From the NCBI RefSeq assembly GCF_039908635.1, contig NZ_CP150918.1:2723001-2787000 (forward strand): a stretch of 64,000 nucleotides of DNA. The letters run 5' to 3'. Source of the DNA: Pseudomonas purpurea. Lineage in GTDB: Bacteria; Pseudomonadota; Gammaproteobacteria; Pseudomonadales; Pseudomonadaceae. Position numbers and translations under genes: made by a program. Positions 1 through 9,384 of this stretch are shown here, piece after piece (position 1 is the stretch's first letter; every line of letters starts with the position of its first letter). The notes beneath the pieces are model-generated. The model searched no databases. It was not told the origin of the DNA and worked only from the letters and a program-made list of their open reading frames with translations.

Positions 1-531
1 GGCGAACAGGAACGCCGGAATCGCATAACCGACGATGATTGCCGAACTGGTCCAGACGTCGAAATGGCTGCCGTGCCGGGTGGCCTTGGCGATCCCCAGC
101 GGGATCGACACCAGGTACATGATCAACGTGCTCCACAGCCCGAGTGAGATCGATACCGGCATCTTTTCCTTGATCAGGTCGATGACTTTGGCGTCACGAA
201 AGAAGCTGTCGCCGAAATCCAGGTGGGCGTAGTTCTTGATCATGATCCACAAGCGTTCCGGCGCCGATTTGTCGAAGCCGTACATCTTTTCGATTTCCTT
301 GACCAGCGCCGGGTCCAGGCCCTGGGCGCCGCGATAGCTGGAACCGGCCACCGATACCTCGGCACCGCCGCCGGCAATGCGGCTGGTAGCGCCTTCGAAG
401 CCTTCGAGCTTGGCGATCATCTGTTCCACCGGGCCACCGGGAGCGGCCTGGATGATGATGAAGTTGATCAGCAGAATGCCGAACAGTGTCGGGATGATCA
501 GCAGCAATCGCCGAAAGATATACGCCAGCAT
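1..531 (-). CDS. nppB: ABC transporter inner-membrane permease (NppB/YejB type), 3' end cut by window edge
   Basis: First permease of a peptide-type ABC importer; only the N-terminal 177 codons are inside the window. The translation opens with a hydrophobic segment (about residues 8-30, [16 protein letters not shown]) followed by the periplasmic PGGPVEQ region typical of the YejB/DppB permease family. A further hydrophobic segment lies near the cut end. The start codon lies one base after the stop of the upstream binding-protein gene, so the two are co-transcribed and probably translationally coupled. In P. aeruginosa the orthologous operon nppA1A2BCD takes up peptidyl-nucleoside antibiotics; assigning that substrate here is inference from gene order. 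The ATPase and second permease should lie beyond position 1. Confidence 0.85.
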   Translation of the reverse strand, partial: MLAYIFRRLLLIIPTLFGILLINFIIIQAAPGGPVEQMIAKLEGFEGATSRIAGGGAEVSVAGSSYRGAQGLDPALVKEIEKMYGFDKSAPERLWIMIKNYAHLDFGDSFFRDAKVIDLIKEKMPVSISLGLWSTLIMYLVSIPLGIAKATRHGSHFDVWTSSAIIVGYAIPAFLFA

Positions 532-532
532 G

Positions 533-2374
533 TCAGTGCTCCACGCCCGCAGGCTCGGCTTTTTCTTGGGTCAACACTTCGATGGCCGGTTTCGCGTCGG
601 GTTTGATCCACCAGGTGTCGATGCCGATGTCGTAGGTCGGTGAGGTTTTCGGGTGGCCGATGTGGTTCCAGTAGGCCACGCGCCAGCTCTTGATGTGCCA
701 GTTCGGGATCACGTAGTAGCCCCACTGCAGTACCCGGTCCAGCGCACGGGCATGGGCTACCAGGCTGTGGCGCGAGTCGGCGTTGATCAGTTCCTCGACC
801 AGTACGTCGACCGCCGGGTCCTTCAGACCCATGGTGTTGCGGCTGCCGGGCTTGTCGGCACTGTCGGTTTTCCAGAACTCGCGTTGCTCGTTGCCCGGAG
901 AGTTGGACTGCGGAAAACTGCCGACGATGATGTCGAAATCCCGTGAGCGCACGCGGGTGACGTACTGGGACACGTCGACCCGGCGAATCACCAGTTCGAT
1001 TCCCAGATCGCTGAGGTTGCGCTTGAACGGCAGCAGGATGCGTTCGAACTCGGTCTGGGCCAGCAGGAACTCGATGACCACCGGTTTGCCGGTGGCGTCG
1101 ACCATTTTGTCGTCGACAATCCGCCAACCCGCCTCTTGCAGGAGCTGATAGGCCTGGCGTTGTTGGGCGCGAACCATCCCGCTGCCGTCGGACACCGAGT
1201 TCTGGAAGGGTTCGGTAAAGGCCTGAACGGGGACCTTGCCCTTGAACGGTTCGAGAATCGCCAGTTGCTCGGCGTCCGGCAGGCCGGTGGCGGCCATCTC
1301 CGAGTTTTCAAAGTAACTGCGGGTGCGCACATAGGCGCCGTTGAACAGCTGTTTGTTGGTCCACTCGAAATCCAGCAACAGGCTCAGGGCCTGGCGCACG
1401 CGCACGTCCTGGAACACCGGGCGGCGCAGGTTGTAGACGAACCCTTGCATGCCGGTCGGGTTGCCGTTGGGGATCTGTTCCTTGATCAGCCGCCCTTCGG
1501 TCACCGCCGGGATGTTGAAGGCATTGGCCCAGGCCTTGGCCGTCATTTCCAGCCAGTAATCGAACTGCCCGGCCTTCAAGGCTTCCAGCGCTACGGTGTT
1601 GTCGCGGAAGTAATCGGTGGTCATCACATCAAAGTTGTAGAAGCCGCGATTGACCGGCAGGTCCTTGCCCCAATAGTCCTTGACCCGCTCATAACGGATC
1701 GAGCGCCCGGCCTTGACCTCGCCGACCTTGTACGGCCCGCTGCTCAGCGGGGCTTCCAGGTTGCCTTTGTTGAAGTCGCGGGTTTCCCACCAGTGCTTGG
1801 GCAATATCGGTATTTGGCCGAGGATCAGCGGTAATTCGCGGTTGCTGGTGTCCTTGAATTTGAACAGCACCCGCAACGGGTCTTCGGCAATCACTTCGTC
1901 GACATCGGCGTAGTAGGTGCGATAGAGCGGGGCGCCATCTTTGATCAGGGTCTGGAAGCTGAACACCACGTCTTCGGCCCGTACGGGATGGCCGTCATGG
2001 AAGCGCGCTTCGGGGCGCAGGTAGAAACGCACCCAGCTGTTGTCCGGGGCTTTTTCGATCTTGCCGGCGATCAGGCCGTACTCGGTGAACGGTTCATCCA
2101 GGCCGTGACGGGTCAGCGTGTCGTAGATCAGGAGAATGTTCCCGGCCGGCACGCCTTTGCTGATAAACGGGTTGAGGCTGTCGAAGCCACCGAATCCGGA
2201 CTGGCGGAATGTGCCGCCCTTGGGGGCATCGGGGTTCACGAAGTCGAAGTATTTGAAGTTCGCCGGGTACTTGGGCGGCTCGTTGTACAGGGTCAGGGCA
2301 TGTTGCGGCGCGGCGTGAGCGACGCCGACAAGTGCCGCAAAGACCAGACCCGGCAAAGTACGCAAAGACATCAT
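533..2374 (-). CDS. nppA2: Periplasmic solute-binding protein of peptide-type ABC transporter (second of two)
   Basis: Family 5 extracellular solute-binding protein (613 aa) of the YejA/oligopeptide class. It has a signal peptide ([15 protein letters not shown]), then the conserved block [15 protein letters not shown] and an FDSLNPF motif typical of YejA. The start is placed at 2374 because a GGAGA ribosome site lies just upstream and the ATG overlaps the previous gene's TGA by four bases (ATGA). Its neighbour is a paralogue of similar length; the pair matches NppA1/NppA2 of P. aeruginosa. It would capture the substrate in the periplasm and deliver it to NppBC. Confidence 0.85.
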   Translation of the reverse strand: MMSLRTLPGLVFAALVGVAHAAPQHALTLYNEPPKYPANFKYFDFVNPDAPKGGTFRQSGFGGFDSLNPFISKGVPAGNILLIYDTLTRHGLDEPFTEYGLIAGKIEKAPDNSWVRFYLRPEARFHDGHPVRAEDVVFSFQTLIKDGAPLYRTYYADVDEVIAEDPLRVLFKFKDTSNRELPLILGQIPILPKHWWETRDFNKGNLEAPLSSGPYKVGEVKAGRSIRYERVKDYWGKDLPVNRGFYNFDVMTTDYFRDNTVALEALKAGQFDYWLEMTAKAWANAFNIPAVTEGRLIKEQIPNGNPTGMQGFVYNLRRPVFQDVRVRQALSLLLDFEWTNKQLFNGAYVRTRSYFENSEMAATGLPDAEQLAILEPFKGKVPVQAFTEPFQNSVSDGSGMVRAQQRQAYQLLQEAGWRIVDDKMVDATGKPVVIEFLLAQTEFERILLPFKRNLSDLGIELVIRRVDVSQYVTRVRSRDFDIIVGSFPQSNSPGNEQREFWKTDSADKPGSRNTMGLKDPAVDVLVEELINADSRHSLVAHARALDRVLQWGYYVIPNWHIKSWRVAYWNHIGHPKTSPTYDIGIDTWWIKPDAKPAIEVLTQEKAEPAGVEH

Positions 2375-4200
2375 TGGACGTTCTCCGAAGACTTCAGCCA
2401 CCACGCATTCAGGCCCAGGGTGTAGGGCGGTGTGGTGACGAACGCGAACCGGTTGCGGTACGCCAGGCGATGATAGTTGAGATACCAGTTGGGGATACTG
2501 TAGTGCTGCCAGAGCAGTACCCGGTCCAGGGCTTTACCGGCCGCCAGTTGTTCGTCGCGGTTCTTGGCGGCCAGCAACTGTTCCAGCAGGTGGTCGACCA
2601 CCGGATTGGCCACGCCCGCGTAGTTCTTGCTGCCCTTGACGCCCGCCTGGCTGGAGTGGAAGTACTGCCACTGTTCAAGGCCCGGGCTGAGGGTCTGGTC
2701 GAGGGTCATCAGGATCATATCGAAATCGAACTGGTCCAGGCGTTGCTTGTACTGGGCGCGGTCGACGGTGCGCAGATTCGCGTCGATGCCGATGCTGGCA
2801 AGGTTCTCGGCGTAGGGCTGGAGGATGCGCTCAAGGTTCGGGTTGACCAGCAGGATTTCGAAGCGCAACGGCTGCCCGGCGGCGTTTTGCAGGCGTTGGC
2901 CGTTGAGCTTCCAGCCTGCCTGCGCGAGCAGGCCGAGTGCCTGGCGCAGGGTTTCCCGGGGGATGCCCCGACCGTCGGTTTGCGGCAGGCTGAAGGGTTC
3001 GGTGAACAGTTTGGCCGGCAGTTGCTCGCGGTAGGGCGACAGCATCAGCCATTCATGGCCGACCGGGAGCCCGGTGGCGGAAAACTCACTGTTGGGGTAG
3101 TCGCTCATCGCCCGTTTGTAGGCGCCGCTGAACAGCGTGCGGTTGGTCCATTCGAAGTCGAACATCAGGCCCAGGGCTTCACGCACCTTGTCGTCGGCAA
3201 ACGTGCCGCGCCGGGTGTTCATGAACAGGCCCTGGGTTTGCGTGGGGATCTGGTGGGCGATCTGTGCCTTGATCACGTCGCCGCGCCGCACGGCCGGGAA
3301 GTGATAGCCGTTGGCCCAGTTCTTGGCCTGATGCTCGATGTAAATATCGAATTCGCCAGCCTTGAACGCCTCGAAGGCCACGTCGCTGTCGCGATAGAAC
3401 TCGACGTCCATCCGGTCATAGTTGTACTTGCCGCGGTTGACCGGCAAATCCTTGCCCCAGTAGTCCTTGACCCGTTCGAAGACCAGTTGCCGTCCAGGCT
3501 GGACCTGGGTGATCCGGTACGGCCCGCTGCCCAATGGCGGTTCGAAGGTGGTGGCCTTGAAGTCGCGGTCTTTCCAGTAGTGCTGCGGCAACACAGGCAG
3601 TTCGCCCAGGCGCAGGATCAGCAGCGGATTACCGGCGCGCTTGAACACAAACCGGATGCGCTGCGGGTTGAGGATGTCGACCCGTGACACTTCCTGAAGG
3701 TTGGTGCGGTACTGCGGGTGACCTTCCTTGAGCAGCAAGCGATAGGAAAATGCCACGTCATAAGCGGTGATCGGCGTGCCATCGTGAAAGCGTGCTTCGG
3801 GGCGCAGGTTGAACACCACCCAACTGCGGTCTTCGCTGTATTCGACCGACTGGGCGATCAGCCCATAACTGGACGCCGGTTCATCGCCGGACGGCGCGTA
3901 CTGGCCGGTGCCGACCATCAGCGGCTCATTCAGCTCATTGATGCCGTACTGCAGGAAGTTCGGCGTGGCGACCGGGCTGGTGCCTTTGAAGGTATAGGGG
4001 TTGAGCGTATCGAAGGTGCCAAATGCCATGACGCGCAAGGTGCCGCCCTTGGGCGCTTGCGGGTTGACCCAGTCGAAGTGGGTAAATCTGGCGGGGTACT
4101 TGAGTGTGCCGAACTGCGCATAACCGTGGCTTTCGGTGATCGTTGCCAGTGCGGGAAAGCTCAAGGCCAGGCTGATGAAGAGCAGGAGGAGGGGACGCAT
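2371..4200 (-). CDS. nppA1: Periplasmic solute-binding protein of peptide-type ABC transporter (first of two)
   Basis: Family 5 solute-binding protein (609 aa), paralogue of the next gene. It shows a signal peptide (LLLLFISLALSFPALA) and the shared HFDWVNPQAPKGGTLR and FDTLNPYTFKG blocks. A TTG three bases upstream also opens the frame, but the ATG at 4200 gives the better signal peptide; no strong ribosome site is visible for either. It is the first gene of the operon, transcribed away from mltD, whose terminator lies between the two. The two tandem binding proteins probably widen substrate range while sharing one permease; that is inference. Confidence 0.85.
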   Translation of the reverse strand: MRPLLLLFISLALSFPALATITESHGYAQFGTLKYPARFTHFDWVNPQAPKGGTLRVMAFGTFDTLNPYTFKGTSPVATPNFLQYGINELNEPLMVGTGQYAPSGDEPASSYGLIAQSVEYSEDRSWVVFNLRPEARFHDGTPITAYDVAFSYRLLLKEGHPQYRTNLQEVSRVDILNPQRIRFVFKRAGNPLLILRLGELPVLPQHYWKDRDFKATTFEPPLGSGPYRITQVQPGRQLVFERVKDYWGKDLPVNRGKYNYDRMDVEFYRDSDVAFEAFKAGEFDIYIEHQAKNWANGYHFPAVRRGDVIKAQIAHQIPTQTQGLFMNTRRGTFADDKVREALGLMFDFEWTNRTLFSGAYKRAMSDYPNSEFSATGLPVGHEWLMLSPYREQLPAKLFTEPFSLPQTDGRGIPRETLRQALGLLAQAGWKLNGQRLQNAAGQPLRFEILLVNPNLERILQPYAENLASIGIDANLRTVDRAQYKQRLDQFDFDMILMTLDQTLSPGLEQWQYFHSSQAGVKGSKNYAGVANPVVDHLLEQLLAAKNRDEQLAAGKALDRVLLWQHYSIPNWYLNYHRLAYRNRFAFVTTPPYTLGLNAWWLKSSENVQ

Positions 4201-4268
4201 CAAGTCAGAGATCCGATCCAGGCGGCTTGGGCTTTATGGTCGGTACAGTAACAGCTTGTATCAGCAGG

Positions 4269-4307
4269 AAAAAGGCCACCGCGCAAAGCCTTCCGGTGGC
4301 CTTTTTT
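4269..4307 (-). terminator. Rho-independent terminator after mltD
   Basis: Inverted repeat AAGGCCACCG ... CGGTGGCCTT with A-run on one side and T-run on the other, so it can act on both strands. It lies 6 bases past the mltD stop on the minus strand. Confidence 0.85.
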
Positions 4308-4313
4308 CGACAC

Positions 4314-5732
4314 TCAGTGCGGGGAAGATACCGTCAGCATCTGGCCGGGCTTGAGGGCCTGGCCGACGCGTGGATTCCAGCGCTTGAGGTGTTGCATCTC
4401 AACATTGAAACGCTTGGCGACGATGTACAGCGAATCGCCTTGCTTGACCTTGTACTGGGTCTGTTTCTTGTTGTTGCTGGCAACCGTAGTAGTTTTGCGG
4501 CGGGTGTCCTGCATGACCAGCGTCTGGCCAACCTTGAGGTTGTTGCCGCTCATGTTGTTCCAGCGTTGCAGGTCCTTGACGTCGACCTTGTTGGCCTTGG
4601 CGATCTGCGCCAGGTTGTCGCCGCGTTTGACCCGGTAGGCGCGCTTGAGCTTGGCCAGTTCCTGGCTGTCGGCGCCGTCGAAGACCGGTTTGAGCGCACG
4701 CTTGCTGATCAGCTCTTCGGGTTTCATGGTCGACAGGCTGGCGGTCAGCAGTTGCGCCTTCGACGTCGGCACCAGCAGGTGCTGCGGGCCGTCGATGGTG
4801 GTGCGCTGCTTGAAGGCCGGGTTGAGCTGGAACAGCTCGTCTTCGTCGATGTTGGCCACCGCGGCAACCTTGGACAGGTCCATGCGCTGGTTGATTTCGA
4901 CGACTTCGAAGTAAGGTTCGTTGGCGATCGGGTTCAGGTTCACGCCGTAGGCTTCCGGCGCCAGTACCACTTGTGACAGGGCCAGCAGCTTGGGGACGTA
5001 AGCCTGGGTTTCCGACGGCAGCGGCAGGTTCCAGTAGTCGGTGGGCAGGCCGAGCTTCTCGTTACGCTCGATGGCCCGGCTCACGGTGCCTTCGCCAGCG
5101 TTGTAAGCCGCCAGGGCCAGCAGCCAATCACCGTTGAACATGTCGTGCAGGCGGGTCAGGTAGTCCATGGCTGCGGTGGTCGACGCGGTGATATCGCGGC
5201 GGCCATCGTAGAACCGGGTCTGGCGCAAGTTGAAGTAACGCCCGGTGGACGGAATGAACTGCCACAGGCCGACGGCATCCGCGCGGGAATAGGCCATCGG
5301 GTTGTAGGCGCTTTCAATCACTGGCAGCAGCGCCAGTTCGAGCGGCATGTTGCGTTCTTCAAGGCGTTCAACGATGTAATGGATGTACAGGCTGCCGCGT
5401 TCGCCGGCGTTCTCAAGGAACGAAGGGTTGCTGGCAAACCACAGGCGTTGCTGCTCGATACGCGGGTTGACGCCAAGCCCTTCCTGCAACTGGAAGCCCT
5501 GGCGCATGCGTTCCCAGACGTCCTGCGGAACCTGTGGAGCCGGTTTCTCGTTGAGCCAGACTGGCTTCTGCTTGACCCGGGTGGAGAGATTTTGAGCGTG
5601 CGCCGCGTCGGTCTGCGGCACGTGGCCGGAGCTTTGGCAGCCCGCCAGTGTGGCGGACACAGCCACTGCGATGGCCTGCGCCAAGCGCGTCAATGCGTCT
5701 GAATGGATGGATTTACGGATAGATGACGACAT
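4314..5732 (-). CDS. mltD: Membrane-bound lytic murein transglycosylase D
   Basis: Cleaves the glycan strands of peptidoglycan, forming 1,6-anhydromuramic ends, at the inner face of the outer membrane. The 472-residue product has a lipobox (TLAGC, Cys32), an SLT catalytic domain with the predicted acid Glu140 in LLPVIESAYNP, and two C-terminal LysM repeats (YRVKRGDNL and YKVKQGDSL) for murein binding. The ATG at 5732 was chosen over the one 24 bases upstream because it starts the lipoprotein signal directly. It ends in a strong terminator. Gene order with gloB matches other pseudomonads. Confidence 0.92.
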   Translation of the reverse strand: MSSSIRKSIHSDALTRLAQAIAVAVSATLAGCQSSGHVPQTDAAHAQNLSTRVKQKPVWLNEKPAPQVPQDVWERMRQGFQLQEGLGVNPRIEQQRLWFASNPSFLENAGERGSLYIHYIVERLEERNMPLELALLPVIESAYNPMAYSRADAVGLWQFIPSTGRYFNLRQTRFYDGRRDITASTTAAMDYLTRLHDMFNGDWLLALAAYNAGEGTVSRAIERNEKLGLPTDYWNLPLPSETQAYVPKLLALSQVVLAPEAYGVNLNPIANEPYFEVVEINQRMDLSKVAAVANIDEDELFQLNPAFKQRTTIDGPQHLLVPTSKAQLLTASLSTMKPEELISKRALKPVFDGADSQELAKLKRAYRVKRGDNLAQIAKANKVDVKDLQRWNNMSGNNLKVGQTLVMQDTRRKTTTVASNNKKQTQYKVKQGDSLYIVAKRFNVEMQHLKRWNPRVGQALKPGQMLTVSSPH

Positions 5733-5832
5733 TGGCTGGAAGTAAGTTCCGGGCAAAAATGTCGGGCGATTCTAGAAAGCGCAGGGGGTGCGGTCAACCA
5801 TTCAGAATTTTTGGACCAATAATGCCCCCCCC

Positions 5833-6600
5833 TTAGAACTTATCTTTCCAAGCTCTCAGGGCTGCAAAAACCTCACTTGGAGCCCGGTTATCTACCCCGT
5901 TCCGTTCGTCCACTTTTTCTTTAACAGATGTTTCACCGGTACGCAGAAACGGGTTGGTGAGCTTTTCCAGGGCGAGGGTGGAAGGCAAGGTCATGCGGCC
6001 GGACTCGCGCAGTTGACGGACTTTCTCCACGCGTTCGGCAATGTCCGGGTTGTTCGGCTCCACGGCCTGGGCGAAACGCAGGTTGCTCTGGGTGTATTCG
6101 TGGGTGCAGTAGACCAGCGTATCCTCGGGCAGCGTTGCGAGACGGCTCAGCGAATCATGCATTTGTCGGGGCGTGCCCTCGAACAGGCGCCCGCAACCGG
6201 CGGCGAACAAGGTGTCGCCACAGAACAGCAGCCCGTGGTGGTAATACGCGATATGGCCCAGGGTGTGACCTGGCACCGCATACACGTCGAACGCCCAACC
6301 GAGTACGTTGACCTGGTCGTTGTCCTGGAGCGCCACGTCGCGGGCCGGAATATTTTCGCTCGCCGGACCGTACACCGTGGCCCCGGAGATTGCTTTCAGG
6401 TGTTCGACACCGCCCACATGATCGTGGTGGTGATGGGTGACCAGGATGTCACTGAGCGTCCAGCCCGGATGAGCCGTCAACCACGCGAGCACGGGCGCGG
6501 CATCGCCGGGGTCGACCACGGTGGCACGCTGGGTGCGGTGGTCCTGTAACAACCAGATGTAGTTGTCGGTGAAGGCGGGCAGGGCACTGATCTGTATCAT
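5833..6600 (-). CDS. gloB: Hydroxyacylglutathione hydrolase (glyoxalase II)
   Basis: Hydrolyses S-lactoylglutathione to lactate and glutathione, the second step of methylglyoxal detoxification. The 255-aa product has the metallo-beta-lactamase metal site [10 protein letters not shown] (His56-His61), a GHTLGHI motif and a late FCGDTLF motif, all diagnostic of GloB. The start at 6600 gives the standard N-terminus [16 protein letters not shown]; longer upstream codons are not family-like. It is divergent from the methyltransferase gene at 6666, leaving 65 bases for both promoters. Confidence 0.93.
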   Translation of the reverse strand: MIQISALPAFTDNYIWLLQDHRTQRATVVDPGDAAPVLAWLTAHPGWTLSDILVTHHHHDHVGGVEHLKAISGATVYGPASENIPARDVALQDNDQVNVLGWAFDVYAVPGHTLGHIAYYHHGLLFCGDTLFAAGCGRLFEGTPRQMHDSLSRLATLPEDTLVYCTHEYTQSNLRFAQAVEPNNPDIAERVEKVRQLRESGRMTLPSTLALEKLTNPFLRTGETSVKEKVDERNGVDNRAPSEVFAALRAWKDKF

Positions 6601-6665
6601 CGTCGGAGTCGCCAAGCGGAAAACATTGGCGCATCTTAGAACTTCTTGCCGAGTTGGAGAATGCA

Positions 6666-7427
6666 ATGACTGATAAAGCGTTCGCTCAGGCTGATCCTGA
6701 CTGGCTGACACTGATCAGTGCGGCCCGTGAGTGGCTGGCAGGTCCCCTCGGGCAGTTTTTGCTGGATGAAGAACGGCGCATGCTCGAAGACGAGTTGGGG
6801 CGGTTCTTCGGTGGTTACCTGGTGCATTACGGGCCATCGGCCGAGACCCCGCCCGCTGCGCCGCAAGTGCAGCGCAACGTGCGCCTGGGCGCACCGTTGC
6901 CCGGTGTCGAGATTGTCTGCGAAGAACAGGCCTGGCCGATCAGTGAGCACGCGGCCGATGTGGTGGTGATGCAACATGGCCTGGATTTTTGCCTGTCGCC
7001 CCACGGCTTGCTGCGTGAGGCCGCCAGCGCGGTGCGTCCCGGCGGGCATTTGCTGATTATCGGCATCAACCCCTGGAGCAGTTGGGGCTTGCGCCACGTA
7101 TTCGCCCAGGATGCCTTGCGCAAGGCGCGCTGCATCTCGCCGTCGCGGGTGGCCGACTGGTTGAACCTGCTGGGCTTCGCGCTGGAGAAACGCCGCTTCG
7201 GGTGCTATCGTCCGCCGCTTGCGTCCCAGGCCTGGCAGGCTCGGCTGGCCGGGTGGGAGCGCAAGGCCGGTGACTGGCAGTTGTCTGGCGGTGGTTTCTA
7301 TCTATTGGTGGCACGCAAGATCGTGGTCGGGTTACGCCCGGTGCGACAGGTGCGTCGCGAGCCGATGGGCAAACTGATTCCGCTGCCGATGGCCAAGGTC
7401 AACCGTCGCCATCATATGGACCCCTGA
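6666..7427 (+). CDS. Class I SAM-dependent methyltransferase (UbiE/BioC-like fold)
   Basis: A 253-aa predicted methyltransferase. Visible motifs are the post-II region [12 protein letters not shown] and the motif-III-like [21 protein letters not shown], seen in the family that sits between gloB and rnhA in Pseudomonas. The canonical GxGxG loop is poorly formed, so the substrate and even activity are uncertain. The ATG at 6666 is preceded by GGAGA five bases away; a TTG four codons earlier is less likely. It lies next to rnhA but a GC-rich hairpin separates them. Confidence 0.75.
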   Translation: MTDKAFAQADPDWLTLISAAREWLAGPLGQFLLDEERRMLEDELGRFFGGYLVHYGPSAETPPAAPQVQRNVRLGAPLPGVEIVCEEQAWPISEHAADVVVMQHGLDFCLSPHGLLREAASAVRPGGHLLIIGINPWSSWGLRHVFAQDALRKARCISPSRVADWLNLLGFALEKRRFGCYRPPLASQAWQARLAGWERKAGDWQLSGGGFYLLVARKIVVGLRPVRQVRREPMGKLIPLPMAKVNRRHHMDP

Positions 7428-7442
7428 GTACTCTAAATTTCC

Positions 7443-7462
7443 GGCCGGGCCTGCGCCCGGCC
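7443..7462 (+). terminator. GC-rich hairpin between methyltransferase gene and rnhA
   Basis: Perfect 8-bp stem GGCCGGGC / GCCCGGCC with a 4-base loop, 15 bases after the methyltransferase stop. No T-run follows, so it may be an RNA-stabilising or Rho-assisted end rather than an intrinsic terminator. Confidence 0.35.
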
Positions 7463-7518
7463 TCAGGCGTTGCCGATCATTGATGGGCAAGCCACAGGCA
7501 TTTTCTGGATAGATTGGC

Positions 7519-7971
7519 ATGAGCGATAGCGTAGAACTCTTCACCGATGGCGCCTGCAAGGGCAACCCTGGCCCTGGCGGCTGGGGCGCATTGCTGGTGT
7601 GCAAGGGCGTTGAAAAAGAACTGTGGGGCGGCGAAGCCAACACCACCAACAACCGTATGGAGTTGATGGGCGCCATTCGTGGCCTGGAAGAACTCAAGCG
7701 TTCCTGCGACGTGCTGCTGGTGACCGACTCGCAGTACGTGATGAAAGGCATCAACGAGTGGATGGACAACTGGAAAAAGCGCGGCTGGAAAACCGCCGCG
7801 AAAGAGCCGGTGAAAAACGCTGACCTGTGGAAGTTGCTCGACGAGCAGGTCAACCGCCATAACGTGACGTGGAAGTGGGTACGCGGGCACATCGGCCACC
7901 ACGGCAACGAACGTGCCGACCAGTTGGCCAACCGTGGCGTTGATGAAGTGCGCGGTTACAAACAAGACTGA
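7519..7971 (+). CDS. rnhA: Ribonuclease HI
   Basis: Degrades the RNA strand of RNA-DNA hybrids. The 150-aa product carries all catalytic carboxylates at canonical positions: Asp10 ([15 protein letters not shown]), Glu48 (NNRMEL), Asp70 (VTDSQYV), His124 (GHIGHHGNE) and Asp134 (NERADQLA). Length and sequence are close to the E. coli enzyme. It lies upstream of dnaQ in the same direction, with a minus-strand DUF2388 gene between them, unlike the divergent rnhA/dnaQ pair of enterics. Confidence 0.96.
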   Translation: MSDSVELFTDGACKGNPGPGGWGALLVCKGVEKELWGGEANTTNNRMELMGAIRGLEELKRSCDVLLVTDSQYVMKGINEWMDNWKKRGWKTAAKEPVKNADLWKLLDEQVNRHNVTWKWVRGHIGHHGNERADQLANRGVDEVRGYKQD

Positions 7972-7996
7972 TGATTGCACCGGCACCCACAGGAAA

Positions 7997-8311
7997 TCAC
8001 AGCATCAGGATAACGGTTGCCAGTTGCTGGTCCGAGTACACCTGACCGGCCAGCACACTGCGCATCCGCTCCAGCGCCGCTTCAATCCGGACCCCGCGAA
8101 TCTTCCCTTCGCTGGCCACGAATGCCGCCGCATCGTCCTTGGCGGCCACTACAATCTTGTCATCCTTGAACGAACCGCTGGTGCCCTTGGTGGAACTCAT
8201 GGTCAGGCTCAGGGTAATGTCGGTGCTGATCACCAGGCTGGTCGCCCGCACGGTGGTGCTGATCAGGCTGCCCATCACCAGGGCGGTGATGAGTAGGGTT
8301 GTCGTTGTCAT
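7997..8311 (-). CDS. DUF2388 domain small secreted protein
   Basis: A 104-aa product with a signal peptide (TLLITALVMGSLISTTVRA) and the C-terminal block DDKIVVAAKDDAAAFVASEGKIRGVRIEAAL, which matches the Pseudomonas DUF2388 family. Function is unknown. The ATG at 8311 was preferred to a TTG 20 codons earlier because it begins a clean signal sequence. It is convergent with rnhA and divergent from dnaQ. DUF2388 members are often present as several paralogues per genome; that is family knowledge, not seen here. Confidence 0.75.
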   Translation of the reverse strand: MTTTTLLITALVMGSLISTTVRATSLVISTDITLSLTMSSTKGTSGSFKDDKIVVAAKDDAAAFVASEGKIRGVRIEAALERMRSVLAGQVYSDQQLATVILML

Positions 8312-8503
8312 GAGGTGCGCAATGCCTGTGAATAATGCAGGCATGCACGCTAACAACGGACGCCTCGCCAATCTTTATGAGCTTTGCTAAGGATTGTTAA
8401 AAACTGCGCAGCGCGCTCTGCCCGTCGGCAAGCGCCCCGGTGCCCAAGAGCATGCTAAAATCCGCGCCTTTTGCACGATAGACCCGTTGAGAGCTGACCA
8501 CTG

Positions 8504-9265
8504 ATGGCCAACAGATCCGTTGTACTCGATACCGAAACCACCGGCATGCCGGTGACCGACGGCCACCGGATTATCGAAATCGGTTGCGTCGAGTTGATCG
8601 GTCGGCGCCTGACCGGCCGGCATTTCCACGTTTACTTGCAACCGGACCGCGAGAGTGACGAGGGCGCGATTGGCGTCCACGGCATCACCAACGAGTTCCT
8701 GGTGGGCAAGCCGCGTTTCGCTGAAGTGGCCGATGAGTTCTTTGAATTCATCAAGGGCGCGCAGCTGATCATCCATAACGCGGCGTTCGACGTCGGCTTC
8801 ATCAATAACGAATTCGCCCTGATGGGCCAGAAAGATCGGGCTGACATCACGCAGCACTGCTCGATCCTCGACACCCTGATGATGGCGCGTGAGCGTCACC
8901 CGGGGCAGCGCAACAGCCTCGATGCCTTGTGCAAACGCTACGGCGTCGACAACTCCGGCCGTGAGCTGCACGGCGCATTGCTCGACTCGGAGATTCTTGC
9001 CGACGTCTACCTGACCATGACCGGCGGCCAGACCAGCCTGTCGCTGGCCGGTAACGCCTCTGACGGCAACGGCTCGGGTGAAGGTTCGGGTAACCGTGCC
9101 AGCGAGATTCGTCGTTTGCCAGTGGATCGCCAGCCAACCCGCATCATTCGCGCCAGCGAAGCGGACCTGGCAGCCCACGCTGCCCGGCTTGAAATCATTG
9201 CCAAATCCGCCGGTGCCCCGGCACTGTGGACTCAGTTGCTCGAGGCCGAAAACCCGGCTCAGTAA
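8504..9265 (+). CDS. dnaQ: DNA polymerase III epsilon subunit (3'-5' proofreading exonuclease)
   Basis: Proofreading subunit of the replicative polymerase. The 253-aa product has the Exo I motif VLDTETTG (Asp9, Glu11), Exo II around IIHNAAFDVGF and Exo III HGALLDSEILADVY. A flexible Gly/Ser-rich linker (about residues 186-200) precedes the C-terminal tail that binds the alpha subunit in the E. coli homologue. The downstream gene ldcA starts 119 bases later and probably has its own promoter. Confidence 0.96.
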   Translation: MANRSVVLDTETTGMPVTDGHRIIEIGCVELIGRRLTGRHFHVYLQPDRESDEGAIGVHGITNEFLVGKPRFAEVADEFFEFIKGAQLIIHNAAFDVGFINNEFALMGQKDRADITQHCSILDTLMMARERHPGQRNSLDALCKRYGVDNSGRELHGALLDSEILADVYLTMTGGQTSLSLAGNASDGNGSGEGSGNRASEIRRLPVDRQPTRIIRASEADLAAHAARLEIIAKSAGAPALWTQLLEAENPAQ

Positions 9266-9384
9266 TGTGGGCGGGCGACCTTTTGTTACAAGACAGCGCG
9301 CCGTGGGATGACGTGCAGTGCCTCAAGCTTCTACGCTGAGGTCATTGGCAGGCCACGGCCCGCCGCTTCAGGACGCCGAGCCCC

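Noticed and set aside
2332..3687. 451-codon plus-strand open frame across nppA1
   Set aside because: Antisense shadow of a full-length solute-binding protein gene.
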